A stretch of DNA of 64,000 nucleotides from Zeus faber (taxonomy: Eukaryota > Chordata > Actinopteri > Zeiformes > Zeidae), in the NCBI GenBank assembly GCA_960531495.1, contig OY482862.1:9493155-9557154 (forward strand), written 5' to 3'. A program made the position numbers and the translations under genes. Below the pieces are notes generated by a model. That model did not search any database. It saw nothing but the letters and a program-made list of their open reading frames with translations, and was not told the DNA's origin. Below, one piece after another: positions 13,070 to 25,544 of this stretch (the first letter of the stretch is position 1; each line of letters begins with the position of its first letter).

Positions 13070-13205
13070 TTAAAGCAACACTATGTAACATGTTTACCTT
13101 AAAATAAATAACTTTTATGGTACACTGACTTGTAATATGGAGAATGGCGCCAATTTCATTCCCACCCACCCTGCAAATACCAAAAGTTACATAATACTGC
13201 TTTAA
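13070..13205 (-). mobile_element. Short MITE, deletion derivative
   Basis: A 136-bp element bounded by inverted repeats of the form TTAAAGCAACACTATGTAAC and its complement ending GCTTTAA. Its interior matches, in reverse, the right end of the larger copy at 20936-21504, including the segment with CCATTCTCCATATTA. It is therefore a short internally deleted member of the same non-autonomous DNA transposon family. No coding capacity. Confidence 0.7.
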
Positions 13206-13379
13206 AAATGGTCTTATTTGATGCCATTTTTACACTGTGACACAAGTTGTGGAATTTAATGATCAATAGCTTTGTACACAAGCCTGGGGCATCAAGTTGC
13301 CTGATCAAGACTGATATGGCAATTCAAAAACTCACCATTTTGCAGACTACCTGTTTTCAGGTTTTCATGGCTGCGGAGC

Positions 13380-13493
13380 TGGTGGGTGACTGCGAGACCC
13401 TTTCCGTTGCCTAGAGGCACTACGATATAATTCTGACCTCATACACCAGAACTAATTTCGACCAAGCTTGTGTACTCACAAGTAGACACATCT

Positions 13494-13524
<31 letters not shown>

Positions 13525-13965
13525 AGACTCATCACACACACACATTTCTGTTCCAATTTTCGTCATTATGTTTTGTGAAATACATGTTGTCGTCTGATGT
13601 ACCAATATTTGTGTTTTTTGTAGATGTTGTTTGTTTCTGTCTATTTTTCTCACCCCTGGTGATTCTCCTCCTCTTGGAGAAGTAATGATGATTAGTTGTT
13701 TATTGATCAAAACATGGTGAGCTCATTCTCCAAAGAGGGGGATTGCTGGTGGTCATGTACAGTATAACACAAAAGCTGTGCTTTTGTCATCCCACAGGTC
13801 TTCCAAAGGGCAGAGTTTCTGCAAGGGGTTCTTGATGAATAATAACAGTGGAGCAGTGAACTCCACTTGCAGATTAACTCTGTCTTGGATTCAACAAATA
13901 CCCTGTGTTTTATGTTAACCCTGCTGACATCACAGGTTAAAAAAATACAATAAAATTTAAAAAAA
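13380..13965 (+). mobile_element. Retroposon family A, copy 2 (5'-truncated)
   Basis: Aligns with 62020-62770: the ATACACCAGAAC region, a short (CA)n run (13494-13520), the TTTGTGTTTTTTGTAGATGTTG region, the TTGTCATCCCACAGGTC region near 13785 and an A-rich end after 13940. The GC-rich 5' body found in copies 1 and 3 is absent. Such 5' truncation fits target-primed reverse transcription. Confidence 0.65.
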
Positions 13966-14251
13966 CAATCATTTCCATGTCCATGTCCTTCCCTATTAAT
14001 AAATTTCAGCGGTCTAACAGAAAAGACTACCTCTATAATGACAAACTACATCATTGGTACACTTTAGAACGACTGAAACAAATGGTGAGTTTCCTGACAG
14101 AAGGCGGTAACTGACTTAATTATCCTCGGTTATTATGGTGTTATAACACATTATGCTTATTATGATGTTTGAATAGTATTCAGAAGGTGATTTGTGTAGG
14201 TTTGCCTAATTGGGCAGTTCATGTTGACAACTTGTCAATGATGGTTACATC

Positions 14252-14690
14252 TTAAAGCAGCACTATGTAACTTTTGATATTTGGGATTAAGTACCCCTAC
14301 AGTGTCTGAGTACAATTTCACTTTTACATCGCTCCGGTCAAACTCGGTCTGGTGTCCGAAAATAATTGATTTCATTGGACAAATTTGAACCATATCGGTC
14401 AGGTTTTAATAACAGTCTGTAACAAACGCAAATATAATGTACACCTAGGTTTAAGCGCCCCTTGCTCGGACCGCTCTGAAGAGAGGCAACCGGGATCACC
14501 CCTCTGCAACCAGTGTCGGTGCCAGATGTGCTCGGCCTGGCAGATCGGTTTGCGCGCGCGAGTCAGAGGGTGAAACAAGGCCCGTGGCGTGGGGGGGTGG
14601 GTGTGAATGAAAGGGGTGCCATTCTTCATATTACAAGTCAGTGTACCATCGAAATGATTTTGAAGCTATTATTTTAAGGTAAAAAAAAAT
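14252..14690 (+). mobile_element. MITE copy with degenerate right end
   Basis: The left terminus TTAAAGCAGCACTATGTAAC matches the copies at 13070 and 20936. The interior shares the GCGCGCGAGTCAGAGGGTGAAACA region and the GTGCCATTCTTCATATTA region. The right inverted repeat is eroded. It lies just downstream of the first gamma-S gene. Confidence 0.65.
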
Positions 14691-14753
14691 ACAAAGTTTG
14701 ATCATAATTAAAAGAAAACAGCACACAAGGAAATCCATCGAGCACAATCCTTT

Positions 14754-14759
14754 TTTATT
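14754..14759 (-). terminator. Poly(A) signal of gamma-S gene 1
   Basis: AATAAA on the minus strand, 75-80 bp after the stop codon. A (GA)n run (14803-14829) lies between the two. Confidence 0.7.
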
Positions 14760-14802
14760 AAATGGGAAAAACAATCGTTATGTCAAACAAGAACTCGGGG
14801 AG

Positions 14803-14829
14803 CGAGAGAGAGAGAGAGAGAGAGAGAGA
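14803..14829. repeat. (GA)n microsatellite in the gamma-S 3' UTR
   Basis: Short GA run directly after the stop codon of the minus-strand gamma-S gene, so it would be transcribed as (TC)n in the 3' UTR. Confidence 0.85.
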
Positions 14830-14833
14830 CGGT

Positions 14834-16103
14834 CTAAAAGTCCTGGATGCGGCGGAAAGAGCCCACGTTGGGGTGCATGGCTCCCCACTCATTAAAGCGG
14901 CGATACTCCCCCCTCTCCAGAAGGTACTGGTGCCCGCGGTAGTTGGGATGCTCGAAGAACACCCAGGCACCATCCTGCACCTGGGCGGAGTGGACCTCAC
15001 GGAAGCGCCAGCGGTCGGGCAGGTTAGCCACGTCCTCGGCGCACTCCAGCATCTGGCCACTGAACTCAGGACGCTCATAGACACGCACCTTGAACATGCC
15101 AGACGTCTGCAAAGCGAGGAGCAGCGTTTACACCAGGATCCAAATTATCCAAGAAATCCAAAAGGATTGCAAAAAAGAGAGCTGAGGAGTTCTTGAGGGG
15201 GTGATATTTAATCTAGATTGTGGGAACTATGCATAGTTTCAATGAAGATCTATGGCAACTACTCTATTTCCATGTTGTAGTGTCAGCATTTCTATTGACC
15301 AAATCATGTTTCCCCTGAAATTCCTAAATTTGATGGTCTGGCTGAGGCTAAAAACCACCCTTTAAGCTCCCTAAACTGTAATGCATGCAAAAAGCAGTCC
15401 GCCTGGCACTGCAAGAACCAGCTGGTTTAAAACTAGCAATATTACAAAGTGAGATGGCCATAGCCTCAGTTTGGAACTATCAAGGTTATATAGGAACTTA
15501 CGTTTCGGATGATCCTGCAAGACCGGATGCTGTCGTTGTAGCCCATCCAGCGCTGGTAGTCAGGGAACTCACCCTTGGTCAGGATGTACTGGGAGCCCAT
15601 GTAGTTGGGTCTCTCGTACAGCACCCAGCAGCTGCTTTCCACCCGGACGGAGTTGCAGCGGCTCAAGTGGGTGTTGAGTTCAGGACAGTCGCTGTTGCAC
15701 TCATAGCAGCGGCCTTGGAAGTTCCTGTCCTCATAAAAGATGATCTGTAGGGGAAGACAGTAAGCGTTATTAAGATGGTACTTTGGTCAAACCATTGAGG
15801 ACTTAAGATGGCTGAGAATTTGCAACTTAATCGCATAGTACTAAGTAGACTTTGGGCAAACTTCTATAACTTCTATAACTGCATTATATCCTTGCGGTCG
15901 TATTAGTGAACTAAATTAGTATGGTGCTTGGTAAATCACATTAGGATTTTTTTTTTGCAGAAATCCATCAAAGAAAACATATACATAATTTACATCCTGA
16001 CAATTGTAACTTTGTACATAATACAGTAAGTTGTGTAACAAATGCATTGACAGACAACAGACAAGTCTCAAGCTTTCGTTGTTTGCCGGCCTACCTTTCC
16101 CAT
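14834..16103 (-). CDS. crygs: Gamma-S crystallin (gene S1)
   Basis: Structural lens protein of the beta/gamma-crystallin superfamily, two double-Greek-key domains. Exons on the minus strand: 16095-16103 (Met-Gly-Lys), 15502-15744 (81 codons), 14834-15106 (90 codons plus TAG). All junctions are GT-AG and both introns are phase 0; the predicted protein is 174 residues, normal for the family. Exon 2 starts [11 protein letters not shown] and contains [12 protein letters not shown] and [12 protein letters not shown]. Exon 3 has [13 protein letters not shown] and ends GSFRRIQDF. Five tryptophans and the EWGA...SFRRI end mark it as gamma-S rather than gamma-M. The start in exon 1 is supported by the donor GTAGGC and by a TATA box about 95 bp upstream. 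It runs opposite to the gamma-M array. Which of the several fish gamma-S paralogues it is cannot be settled here. Confidence 0.92.
15107..15501 (-). other. Intron 2 of gamma-S gene S1
   Basis: Phase-0 intron between the two domain exons, donor GTAAGT, acceptor TTTGCAG on the minus strand. Confidence 0.85.
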
Positions 16104-16197
16104 ACTATCCATGTTTGGGGCTTACACCAACTTTTGATTACAAATAGTTTATGCCCCCCTTTCACATACACAGTATTGCCTACTGGCCCAGGCCAGA

Positions 16198-16265
16198 TTT
16201 ATATATATGTGGGCACATTGAAATGCACTGCCAGGGGGAATCATTGTCACCTGAATAGCCTCAGC
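16198..16265 (-). promoter_or_regulatory. Promoter of gamma-S gene S1
   Basis: On the minus strand: GCTGAGGC, a Maf-type half site, at 16258-16265; a SOX-like GACAATG at 16242-16248; and TATATAAA at 16198-16205. The start codon follows about 95 bp after the TATA box. Order and spacing resemble the gamma-M promoters. Maf and SOX factors are known activators of gamma-crystallins; binding here is inferred. Confidence 0.6.
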
Positions 16266-17474
<1,209 letters not shown>

Positions 17475-17642
17475 AGCACTGGTAGTCAGTGTTCCAGTGC
17501 TTTTAGTGGGACACACTATCTACACTCCACCGCAACAGAGCTATCATAAGTCACATATGGAGAGTAATAAACAGGATTAGGACTCAAAGTGTCACACGAC
17601 AGTCACTGGAATAAATAACCACTCAAAATGCATCTTTTGCAC

Positions 17643-18100
17643 TCTCATGAATCCTCCCAGATTTCCCAGTATTTATATTTGTTCTCATGTTTTATGTTAA
17701 CGTGTTTTTGTTTTCATTTCCTCATGCCATGTCACTAATCTTCATGTCATTTGAGATCTGCTCACTCCCATTTGGATGTAGTTCATTTAGTTCCTCAATA
17801 TAAATACCAGTCCACTTCCCGTCGTTCCCTGCCAGATTGTCTCTTGCATTACGTTCTGCTTTCCCACACTATAACCCGTTTCCAGTACCTTCCATCTGAA
17901 CCTCTGCCTGTTTTCCTGGACCCTGAATCCCTGCCTGTTTCCTGCTGGATAAGTTTGTCTTCTCTGCCTAATCTCCTGGATTTGACCCCATGTCTGATTT
18001 TTTGGAATAAACCTTGTGGACTTTGACTTTTTTCCTGATTGTTTTTGTGTTGTTTGTGTGCTTATGGTTTCACAGCCATCCTGAGTCAATGAGCGTAACA
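17643..18100 (+). repeat. 5' LTR of the Gypsy element
   Basis: Matches 20267-20755 along its length, including CCAGTCCACTTCCC, the AATAAACCTTGTGGACTTTG polyadenylation region and the terminal GTAACA. It lacks a segment of about 30 bp present in the 3' LTR. Confidence 0.88.
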
Positions 18101-18145
18101 GTACAATCTGGCCAGAAATTAACCCAGCCGACTCTCAGACGAGAG

Positions 18146-19078
18146 ATGGCTGCACAAGGTTGTGCTCTATACCAACACGAGCAACAACTCACCACCATTG
18201 CGAGGGCTCTCCAGGAATGCTCCGCACACCATGACAAACGTTTGGAGGCCGTTTCCAGTCTGGAACCTCACCTCTCCGCTCCAGAACGCTTCTCTGGAAC
18301 TGCAGGGACCTGCAGGTCCATCCTCACGCTTAACTCGTTAACCCCTCCCGTATCCCAGCGAGGGGTCACATGCGGCTCAAATGGCCACCCAGCTCATTGG
18401 AATTGGGCTTGGGACTGGGTTACCACCGAGTGGGAGAATCAGTCGGACCTCTGCTCTTTGGTGACAGCCTTCTCTGACGGTCTCCAGAGTTTTTGTTTTA
18501 CCACACTACACCTGGCTGTGAGGCTGCTTGTAGATTTTCTAACCTGGTCCAGTGGGGCTGGCGAGTTATCGACTATTCCAGAGTTTCAGACCCTTGCAGC
18601 AGAGAGCGATTGGAATTCTTCATCGCTGGCCGATGCCTTTTAACACAGGCTTTCTGATGTCATCAAGGAAGAGCTGGCAGCCCCGGACCCACCAGCAGAT
18701 TTGAACACTCTCACCATCACGGCCATCCGTGTCGACAGACGTCTTCTGGAGCAGAGACGTTAGAGGGCGGTGACCAGTCATTCCCAAGGTCTTCCGTGAC
18801 CACCAGCGTTGCCTCCTCCTTTCTTGTCGGATCATACCTCAAGCACTCCTCGTGACTCGGCCGAGCCCATGCAGCTCGGCAGGACCAGGCTGTCGTTAGC
18901 AGAACGACAGCGCCGCCGGAGGGAAAACTGCTGTCTGTACTGTGGCCAGGGGGGCCATTACATGTCCAACTGCCTGGATGAAAGAAGGGGCTCATCAGTC
19001 AACCAGAAGATGCTGCTGAGCTGTCAAATCCACTCCGAAAGACCCTCTCGTCTCCTGCTAATTGCTCAGGTGGGGTAG
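18146..19078 (+). pseudogene. Gypsy gag relic with CCHC zinc knuckle
   Basis: The gag polyprotein packages retrotransposon RNA. A start at 18146 gives MAAQG and, further on, PHLSAPERFSG, a conserved Gypsy gag segment. After frame disruptions the region 18925-18975 encodes CLYCGQGGHYMSNC, a complete C-x2-C-x4-H-x4-C knuckle. Frameshifts around 18650-18810 break the gene. Confidence 0.75.
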
Positions 19079-19099
19079 GCCAAACCTTCTCACACAATG

Positions 19100-20266
19100 T
19101 GGGTTCTCATTCACTCTGGAGCTGATACAATTTGTTTTACTTTTCTTGCCTCCGGGCAGAGCAACTGAGCATTCCCTGGGAGCCTCTGTCGAAACCCATC
19201 GACGCCAGAGCTCTTGATGGTCACCTTCTCTGCTACGTCACTCATTGTACTGTTCCTGTACATCAGTTAACCATGAAACTCTTACATTCCACCTGAAAGA
19301 TTCTCCTCAACTACCGGTGACACATAATCCACAGATTGACTGGGGAATAGGTTCCATTCTACAATGGAGTTCATATTGCAACTCAGTATGCCTCAGATAT
19401 GTCTCCTGTCTCTGCTGTACCTCCTGAGTACTTGCTGCTGAAGGAGGTGTTCAACAAAGGTCTGGCCACCTCACTTCCACCTCATCCGCCCTAGCACTGA
19501 TGTATTGAGCTTCTTCCTGGTTCTATGCCCCCGAGGGGCGGACTATACTCCCCGTCCATTCTCTGGACGAAGGCCATGGAGGCGTACGTCCGTCAGTTGT
19601 TGGCAGCGGGTATTTTTCAACCCTCTTCAGCTCCAGCTAGAGCGGGCTTCTTCTTTGTGTGGAAAAAGTACAAGTCAATGCGACCCTGCATCAACTACCA
19701 TGATCTAAACAAAAATATTGTTCAGATCATGGTGACCGTTTTATTATAACAGTGAAGAACAGGCACCCCCTTCCACTCACATCTGCTGCTTTCAAACTCC
19801 TGCAGGGGGCAACCATGTTAACATAGCTGGATCTCCAGAACACTTATCATCTGCCCCACATCAAGGAGGGAGATCAATGGAAAAGGGCTTTTCAACACGC
19901 CCTTTTGTCTCACCAACTCTCCTGCAGTCTTCCAGGCGATGGTGAATGATGTTCTTAGAGACATGTGTAATATTTTTGTTTTTTTCTACTTGGATGATAT
20001 CCACTCCAGAATGCTGGCCCCACACTTTGAAGGGCTGTTACCTGTAGCCAAGATCATCAACCCAGCAACTATTTGCATGTGTTTTTCCCAGTCTCTCCAC
20101 ATCCATCCGCAGAAGAAGGGGTCTCCAGTATCGTAGATTGGACCTGAGGAGCGGTTGTAGGTCCCTACACCTGCCATCCTGGACCCATTCCTCGTCAAGG
20201 ACGTCCACCAAGACCATCCAGACCAGCCTGGTGGGACATCGGGGACGTCCCGAGATGGAGGCGTTC
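19100..20266 (+). pseudogene. Gypsy pol relic (protease, RT, integrase C-end, chromodomain)
   Basis: The protease motif near 19110-19130 reads HSGAD where Asp-Ser/Thr-Gly is expected, so the catalytic Asp is lost. The RT fingers (about 19530-19720, [19 protein letters not shown] and [10 protein letters not shown]) and the palm catalytic YLDDI (about 19987-20001) are visible. Directly after YLDDI comes [20 protein letters not shown], which belongs to the integrase C-terminal region, then chromodomain-end codons such as the PAILDPFLV region near 20173. A large deletion therefore fused RT to the integrase end. Confidence 0.75.
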
Positions 20267-20755
20267 TGTCATGAATTCTCCCTGATCTCTCAGTATTTAT
20301 ATTTATTTTCATGTTTTATTTTCATCTGATCATTTCCTCATGCCATGTCATTAACCTCCATGTCATTTCAGATCCGCCACTCCCTTTTTGCTTTGCTGTC
20401 ACTCCCTTCTCTTCACCTGGTTCCCCCACCTGCAGCTCATTCTCTCATCAGTCCATCAGTATGAATCCCAGTCCACTTCCCTTTGTTCCTTGCCTTGCCT
20501 TGTCTCTTGCATTTTGCTGAGCTCTCCTGCACTACTACCTTTTTCTTATCCCTTCTGTCCGAACCTCTGACTGATTGCCTGGACTCTGATTCTCTGCCTG
20601 TTCCCTGCCAGATAAGTTTGCCTTCTCTCACTGATCTCCTGATTTTGACCCCTGGCTGTTATTTCGAATAAACCTTGTGGACTTTGACTTCTTACCTGAT
20701 TGTTTTTGTGTCGTGCTGATGGGTTCACATCCTTTCTGAGACAGTGAGTGTAACA
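20267..20755 (+). repeat. 3' LTR of the Gypsy element
   Basis: Begins TGTCATGA, ends GTGTAACA, and is followed by the TGCAC target duplication. Confidence 0.88.
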
Positions 20756-20935
20756 TGCACAGATAAATATAATTTATTTATTAAATGTATTTTTAGTACA
20801 GAAAAAAGAAAATCATTGATGACCTAGTATAGTATATATAATATATAATATAATATAATATACTGTATATATTACCTTTTTTAATAAAAAGGTAAATTAC
20901 ATTTTGCTTGTTTGATTTGTTTATTTTAAAGCAGC

Positions 20936-21504
20936 AGTATGTAACTTTTGGTATTTGGATTTGGCGCCCCTACAGTTTCAAATGCACTTTTACACCATTA
21001 AAGTAAAACTTGTGTATATATACAGTATATATATATATATGTGTTACAAACACATATATAATGTAAACCTAGGTTACAGTGGCCCTTGCATGGACCTCGC
21101 CGATTCCCGGAGCCGTGGGTTGAATGCTCATTCCAGGGTTCTGGGGCAGTCATGGGAAGCGAGGGCGCAGGGAGGCACGGGGCCCCCTGCTAGCGGTGTA
21201 GATACCAGATGTGCTCGGCCTGGAAGATCGACTCACACGCGCGAGTCAGAAGGTGAAACAAACCCCGTGGCGCAATGAAGGGGGGGCTGGAGTCCAGGTA
21301 CCTAGTGCCTGTCTTGTCTGTGCCGTTGGGAAAAAAAACGGTTATCACCTGAGCCAAACATTAAGGAAGTGACGTAGTGCTGTAAAGGGTAAAGAATAAT
21401 GAGAATGAAAGAGGTGCCATTCTCCATATTAAAAGTCAGTGTACCATCAAAATGATTCTGATTCTGTCATTTTAAGGTAAAAAAGTTATGTAGTGTTGCT
21501 TTAA
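20936..21504 (+). mobile_element. MITE, longest copy (569 bp)
   Basis: Terminal inverted repeats TTAAAGCAGCAGTATGTAAC on the left and GTTATGTAGTGTTGCTTTAA on the right. There is no transposase; the centre holds a GC-rich segment shared with the 14252 copy. The superfamily is not clear because the target duplication cannot be separated from the TTTAA ends. Confidence 0.72.
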
Positions 21505-22018
21505 TGATATTATTATTCTACTTTGTAAATGCATTTTGCTCTGCTTTTTGTGTTACTATTTGATAAAATTATTTTAATGTAGCACTTTTCAAATAAAGGT
21601 TATTATTATTTTTATTATTATTAATATTTCTTCAGTTCCAATTTGGCTGTAATACAGGCAACACCACCCCCCCCCCCACCACCCCACTACAGTGCATTGT
21701 TACCAGAATATCTTTTATATATTTCAGTAATTTTATGCCGTACCTTGAAGCTGTGGAGAGCCTTTCTGAGTTGTTATACATGTGCAAGAATGTCTATATA
21801 TATCTAGCACATTGTATTTCGGTGTTGTTTTTTGTCAGAAGAAATTAAAAATGTCAGGTTATATAAATAGATAAAATAATAAAAATATAACACATTGGCC
21901 ATAATAAAAAAAAAAACCATGGTACTGAAGGATATTTATATATTGTTATGTTATTTAAATAGGCCCCTAACATGGTTGCAACACGATGAAGACGACATCC
22001 GTGCAGATGGGAAAGGAT
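21505..22018. other. AT-rich spacer, no gene recognised
   Basis: AT-rich DNA with a short C9 run near 21668-21677. No exon seen. Confidence 0.4.
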
Positions 22019-22024
22019 TTTATT
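22019..22024 (-). terminator. Poly(A) signal of gamma-S gene 2
   Basis: AATAAA on the minus strand about 155 bp after the stop codon. Confidence 0.65.
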
Positions 22025-22176
22025 GTTTGGACTGCAATATTCACACACGGGTCGGGCACATGGAAGAAGGATTTGAAGAGGTTTGGGTGGAAAAGGTGAT
22101 AAGGAGGTAAAATCTGGCCCGATCGTTTTTTTTTTTCCAGGTTATTTTCAATTTCCACACGGCTACAAACTGGGGT

Positions 22177-23472
22177 TTAGAACTCTGTGATCCGGCGGAA
22201 GGAGCCCATGGCGGGGGAGGTGGCCCCCCACTCGGTGTAGTTGCGGTACTCGCCACGCTCCAGGAAGTACTGGCGGCCTCGGTAGTTGGGCTGCTCGTAC
22301 AGTGCCCAGGCACCATCCATCACCACGCAGGAGTGGAACTCGCGGAACTTCAAGGCATCGTGAACCGATGGGCAATCGTCACTCCACTCTGCCATTTGAC
22401 CAGCGAAGTCCTGCCTGTCGTAGAATCTGATTTTCCAGGAGTTTCCATAAACCTTGAAAATGCAGCGAGAGAGAGCGATTAAATACGTTGATATGATCCG
22501 TGATGGAATTGTTGTTGATCAGCTGCTCCTGTGCCATAATTTACTGCACTCTCTATAAATGGCCTTCTTGGCTGTCTTCCTGGTTTCCTTCACCTATTGA
22601 TGCTCATGGGCGTGGACGTGGCGAAGCCACTGCCAAAACATGAGCCTTTTATCTCTCCTTTGTGTCTACTCATTACTGCCTGGTTGGTGCACCCTGCGGT
22701 ATTCCCCTGCAGCGGTGCACGCCACTGCATTCAATTTACTCACGATATTTATCAAATATCCAAAATATATTGGCATTTAAGTGTTAAAATAAATAATAAT
22801 AAACCCATAAATCTTCTTCCAGTTAGAGATCTTAAAGAGATCGATTGAAACGTCCCGCGGGACCTACGTGATCTGGAGCACTAAGTAGCGAGACACTAAT
22901 AGACTAGTTTAAAAACGAATACTCAAGCAATAACATCCCGGTTTCTCGTCAGAGAGCAGCATTTATCATGCTTACATTTTTGATAGAGCGGCATGATTTG
23001 ATGCTGTCATTGAAGCCCATCCATTGTTGGTGCTCAGGGTACTCCCCGGGGCTCAGGATGTACTGGTAGCCGGTGTAGTTGGGACGCTCATACAGCACCC
23101 AGCAGCCGCTCTCCACCCTTATGGAGTTGCAGCGGCTGAAGTAGGAGTGCAGGTCAGGGCAGTCGCTGCTGCACTCATAGCTTCGGCCCTGGAAATTCTT
23201 GTCCTCAAAGAATACAATCTGTTATGGAGGAGAAACAGAGAGAGAGAGAGACATTCTGGTAAGCGATCATTGACTGCATAGCATGTCTTGAACGGTGATT
23301 ATTTCACGAGGATGCGATATACGCACACAAGCCAAAAAATATAAAAAATTTGATATTACCATGAAATTAAGAAAACAAGTCTAAACAAATATAGAATATA
23401 TATAAAATTTCAGTCAGTCGTATTGACTGGAATATCAAGAAAACACTTCATAAGGCTCCTCACCTTCCCCAT
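22177..23472 (-). CDS. crygs: Gamma-S crystallin (gene S2)
   Basis: Second gamma-S lens crystallin, minus strand. Exons: 23464-23472 (ATG GGG AAG, donor GTGAGG), 22976-23218 (81 codons, ending before GTAAGC), 22177-22452 (91 codons plus TAA). Predicted length is 175 residues with phase-0 introns. Exon 2 starts [16 protein letters not shown] and contains [13 protein letters not shown] and [12 protein letters not shown]. Exon 3 starts [16 protein letters not shown] and ends [22 protein letters not shown] matches the fourth Greek key. Six tryptophans and the WGATSPA...SFRRI end are gamma-S-like. It is clearly diverged from S1, so the duplication is old. It faces away from gamma-M gene M1, about 2.1 kb separating the two start codons. 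Confidence 0.92.
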
Positions 23473-23519
23473 TTTTAATGATATTGCTCACCTCCCATCC
23501 AGCTGCAGCTGTGTTGTGG

Positions 23520-23595
23520 TTTATATCGAAATGCAGAATGTGCCGACGAGGGAAAGCCTTTGTCATCTAAATTAGTTTGATTTGCATATCAGCAA
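23520..23595 (-). promoter_or_regulatory. Promoter of gamma-S gene S2
   Basis: Minus strand: Maf-like TGCTGATATGCA at 23584-23595, SOX-type ACAAAGG at 23557-23563 and TATAAA at 23520-23525, with the start codon about 50 bp after TATA. The Maf-SOX-TATA order is shared with the gamma-M genes. Factor binding is inferred. Confidence 0.6.
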
Positions 23596-24880
23596 AATGG
23601 TTTGTTCAAGTTTGATTTCCCTTTGTCCAGAAGTAATGGCCACATATCAAAGAATTGCCAGAACTGAGATGTGAAAGTTATAAAGGCCATCTGCCATCTC
23701 TCTAACACCTATGTGTAATATTTTCACTTCAGTGCTACCCTATCAAGGAGTCACTATTGCTTTCTGATTTTCTTTTTCATTTTTTTTTGAGGTTTTTTTA
23801 AACAAGCTTGGTCTGGGACCGACATGTATTTTTTCGGGTGTTTTTGTTTTGCGGATTATTATTGGTCAGGATGAAATGACAATCGTCTTGATGGTAGGGG
23901 CAATCCCAATGGTAATCCCTTGTTTTCTACCTTTGAACAAACAGTGCTTAGGCTTGTAGTACTTGGTAAGCGTGTCTTGACACTAAGGAATGGCTGTGGT
24001 CAGTTGAGAAAGTAGCATTTAATTGTAAATGATAATCAAATTGATAAAAGGCCAAAAGTATGCAACCACGTTTCTAAGTCTAGGTGACACTTGGCCTGCC
24101 TTGTTATTCTGTAAATGCAATTAGAAGTTTTGTGCTAATAATATTGAAATATTATAAGCATGGAAAAGTACAACTTCGAACCAGATTGCTGGAAATGATT
24201 CTTGGTGACAATTAAATGTTGCTTTTGCAAGAAAAGTGAAGGCCTCCCCAATGAATGACAGAAAATGTCTCCAAAAGCTTTTTGTGTGTTGAAGTACGAG
24301 AAGAATGGATAGCTCTGCCCTTCTCTGCACAACACCTGCATTTTCCAGGCGTTGATGTTTTTTCTAGGTGCAGATTTCGCTTTTAACCAATCAAGAAACA
24401 GAAAATTCTGACTGAGATACGCAGGAATATTTCTTTATAATAATAACAACTGTATAAGATGCACTGTTGGAGCCCAGTTGACCCACTTGCCGACCAGTTG
24501 GGACAACACCAGTTGCACCAATTATATTTCTGCATTAATCCTCATTCTAGTATCTTTCATTTAAACACAAATCCCAAACAACTACAAGAGTGACCCTGTT
24601 TTAAAGTGAGTGGTTTGGCCTTCAAATTAGTTATGTAACAGTAATTTGGTGTTCTACAAGCAAAACATAAATGCACACACATACTACATTTTATTTTGAT
24701 TGTGTTTTATAGATATTGCGCAGTGTCTTCTTGAGTGGTCCCCAATGTATGTTTCTCTTTAAACTCATTATATATTATTTATTTTTCACCCAATTTTGGA
24801 GCAACACTTTTATACACACACACGCAATATATATATATACACGCAATATATATAAACACCCCAAATATTTATTTAAGGTA
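23596..24880. other. Divergent spacer, no gene recognised
   Basis: Part of the roughly 2-kb interval between the divergent S2 and M1 promoters. No exon or known repeat recognised. It may hold shared control elements, but nothing in the sequence proves that. Confidence 0.4.
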
Positions 24881-24883
24881 AAT

Positions 24884-24914
<31 letters not shown>

Positions 24915-24985
24915 TAACAATAATAATGATAATAATAATAATAATAATAATAATAATCATAATAACAATAATCATAATTATCATT
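24881..24985. repeat. (ATA)n microsatellite
   Basis: AAT/ATA trinucleotide array with C and G interruptions. Confidence 0.9.
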
Positions 24986-25420
24986 AATTCCACTTTGCTT
25001 GTACCTTAAAATGTTGTCCAAACATGTAGTAAATTTGATTAAAAAAAACATTTAAAAAAAGTTTTAGAAATAGCAATAAGCTTGAGTGTATTTTCCCTTT
25101 TCTACGGTTATATTATGTATCCTAATTCATTTAATGAGGAACTTAGTTCACAATAAATTAAACCAGCAAAAAACAGTCTGGCAATTAATCAATTCAGATA
25201 CTCAGAAAACAAGTCCTTGCCAGAAAAAAAGCGTATTATTTTAAACACTGGAACACAATGTTACAGTCGCTCAAGCAGCAAGCAAGGAAGCTTTTAATAT
25301 TTCGCTTTAGACTTCAGTCAACCATAAACTATCTCCACCTCAAATCAACCGAAATAAACGTATCTTTTTGTTTTTTCTGATGCGCAGCGCCACAAACAAA
25401 ATTAACAGCGATTGTAGACC

Positions 25421-25489
25421 TGCTTATTCATCAGCTTCCAGATAATTTGAATGACAAAACCCTGTTACAGTGCATATGAAGTATAAAAG
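25421..25489 (+). promoter_or_regulatory. Promoter of gamma-M gene M1
   Basis: TGCTTATTCATCAGC (25421-25435) looks like a spaced Maf-response palindrome; TATAAAAG lies at 25482-25489. Spacing to TATA is 61 bp, slightly longer than in the other gamma-M genes. The ATG follows 63 bp after the TATA start. Confidence 0.6.
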
Positions 25490-25544
25490 GCCCCTGGCAG
25501 CCACTGGTTTCTGGACACAATCCCGCAAAAACAGTGCATCAAAC

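Larger units (their letters stand above)
17643..20755 (+). mobile_element. Ty3/Gypsy LTR retrotransposon, internally deleted
   Basis: Two direct LTRs (17643-18100 and 20267-20755) flank gag, protease, partial reverse transcriptase and the C-terminal end of integrase with chromodomain remnants. A 5-bp target duplication TGCAC sits at 17638-17642 and 20756-20760. The internal region is only about 2.2 kb, roughly half the expected length, because the RNase H and integrase catalytic core are missing. Stops and frameshifts make it non-functional. It separates the two gamma-S genes. Confidence 0.88.

Noticed and set aside
14834-15112. Separate single-domain 92-residue gene starting at 15110-15112
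   Set aside because: The apparent start codon overlaps the intron's acceptor (TTTGCAG). This is exon 3 of the gamma-S gene, joined to exon 2 at 15502.
18620-18995. Minus-strand frames within the Gypsy gag region
   Set aside because: The plus-strand gag with its zinc knuckle explains this sequence.
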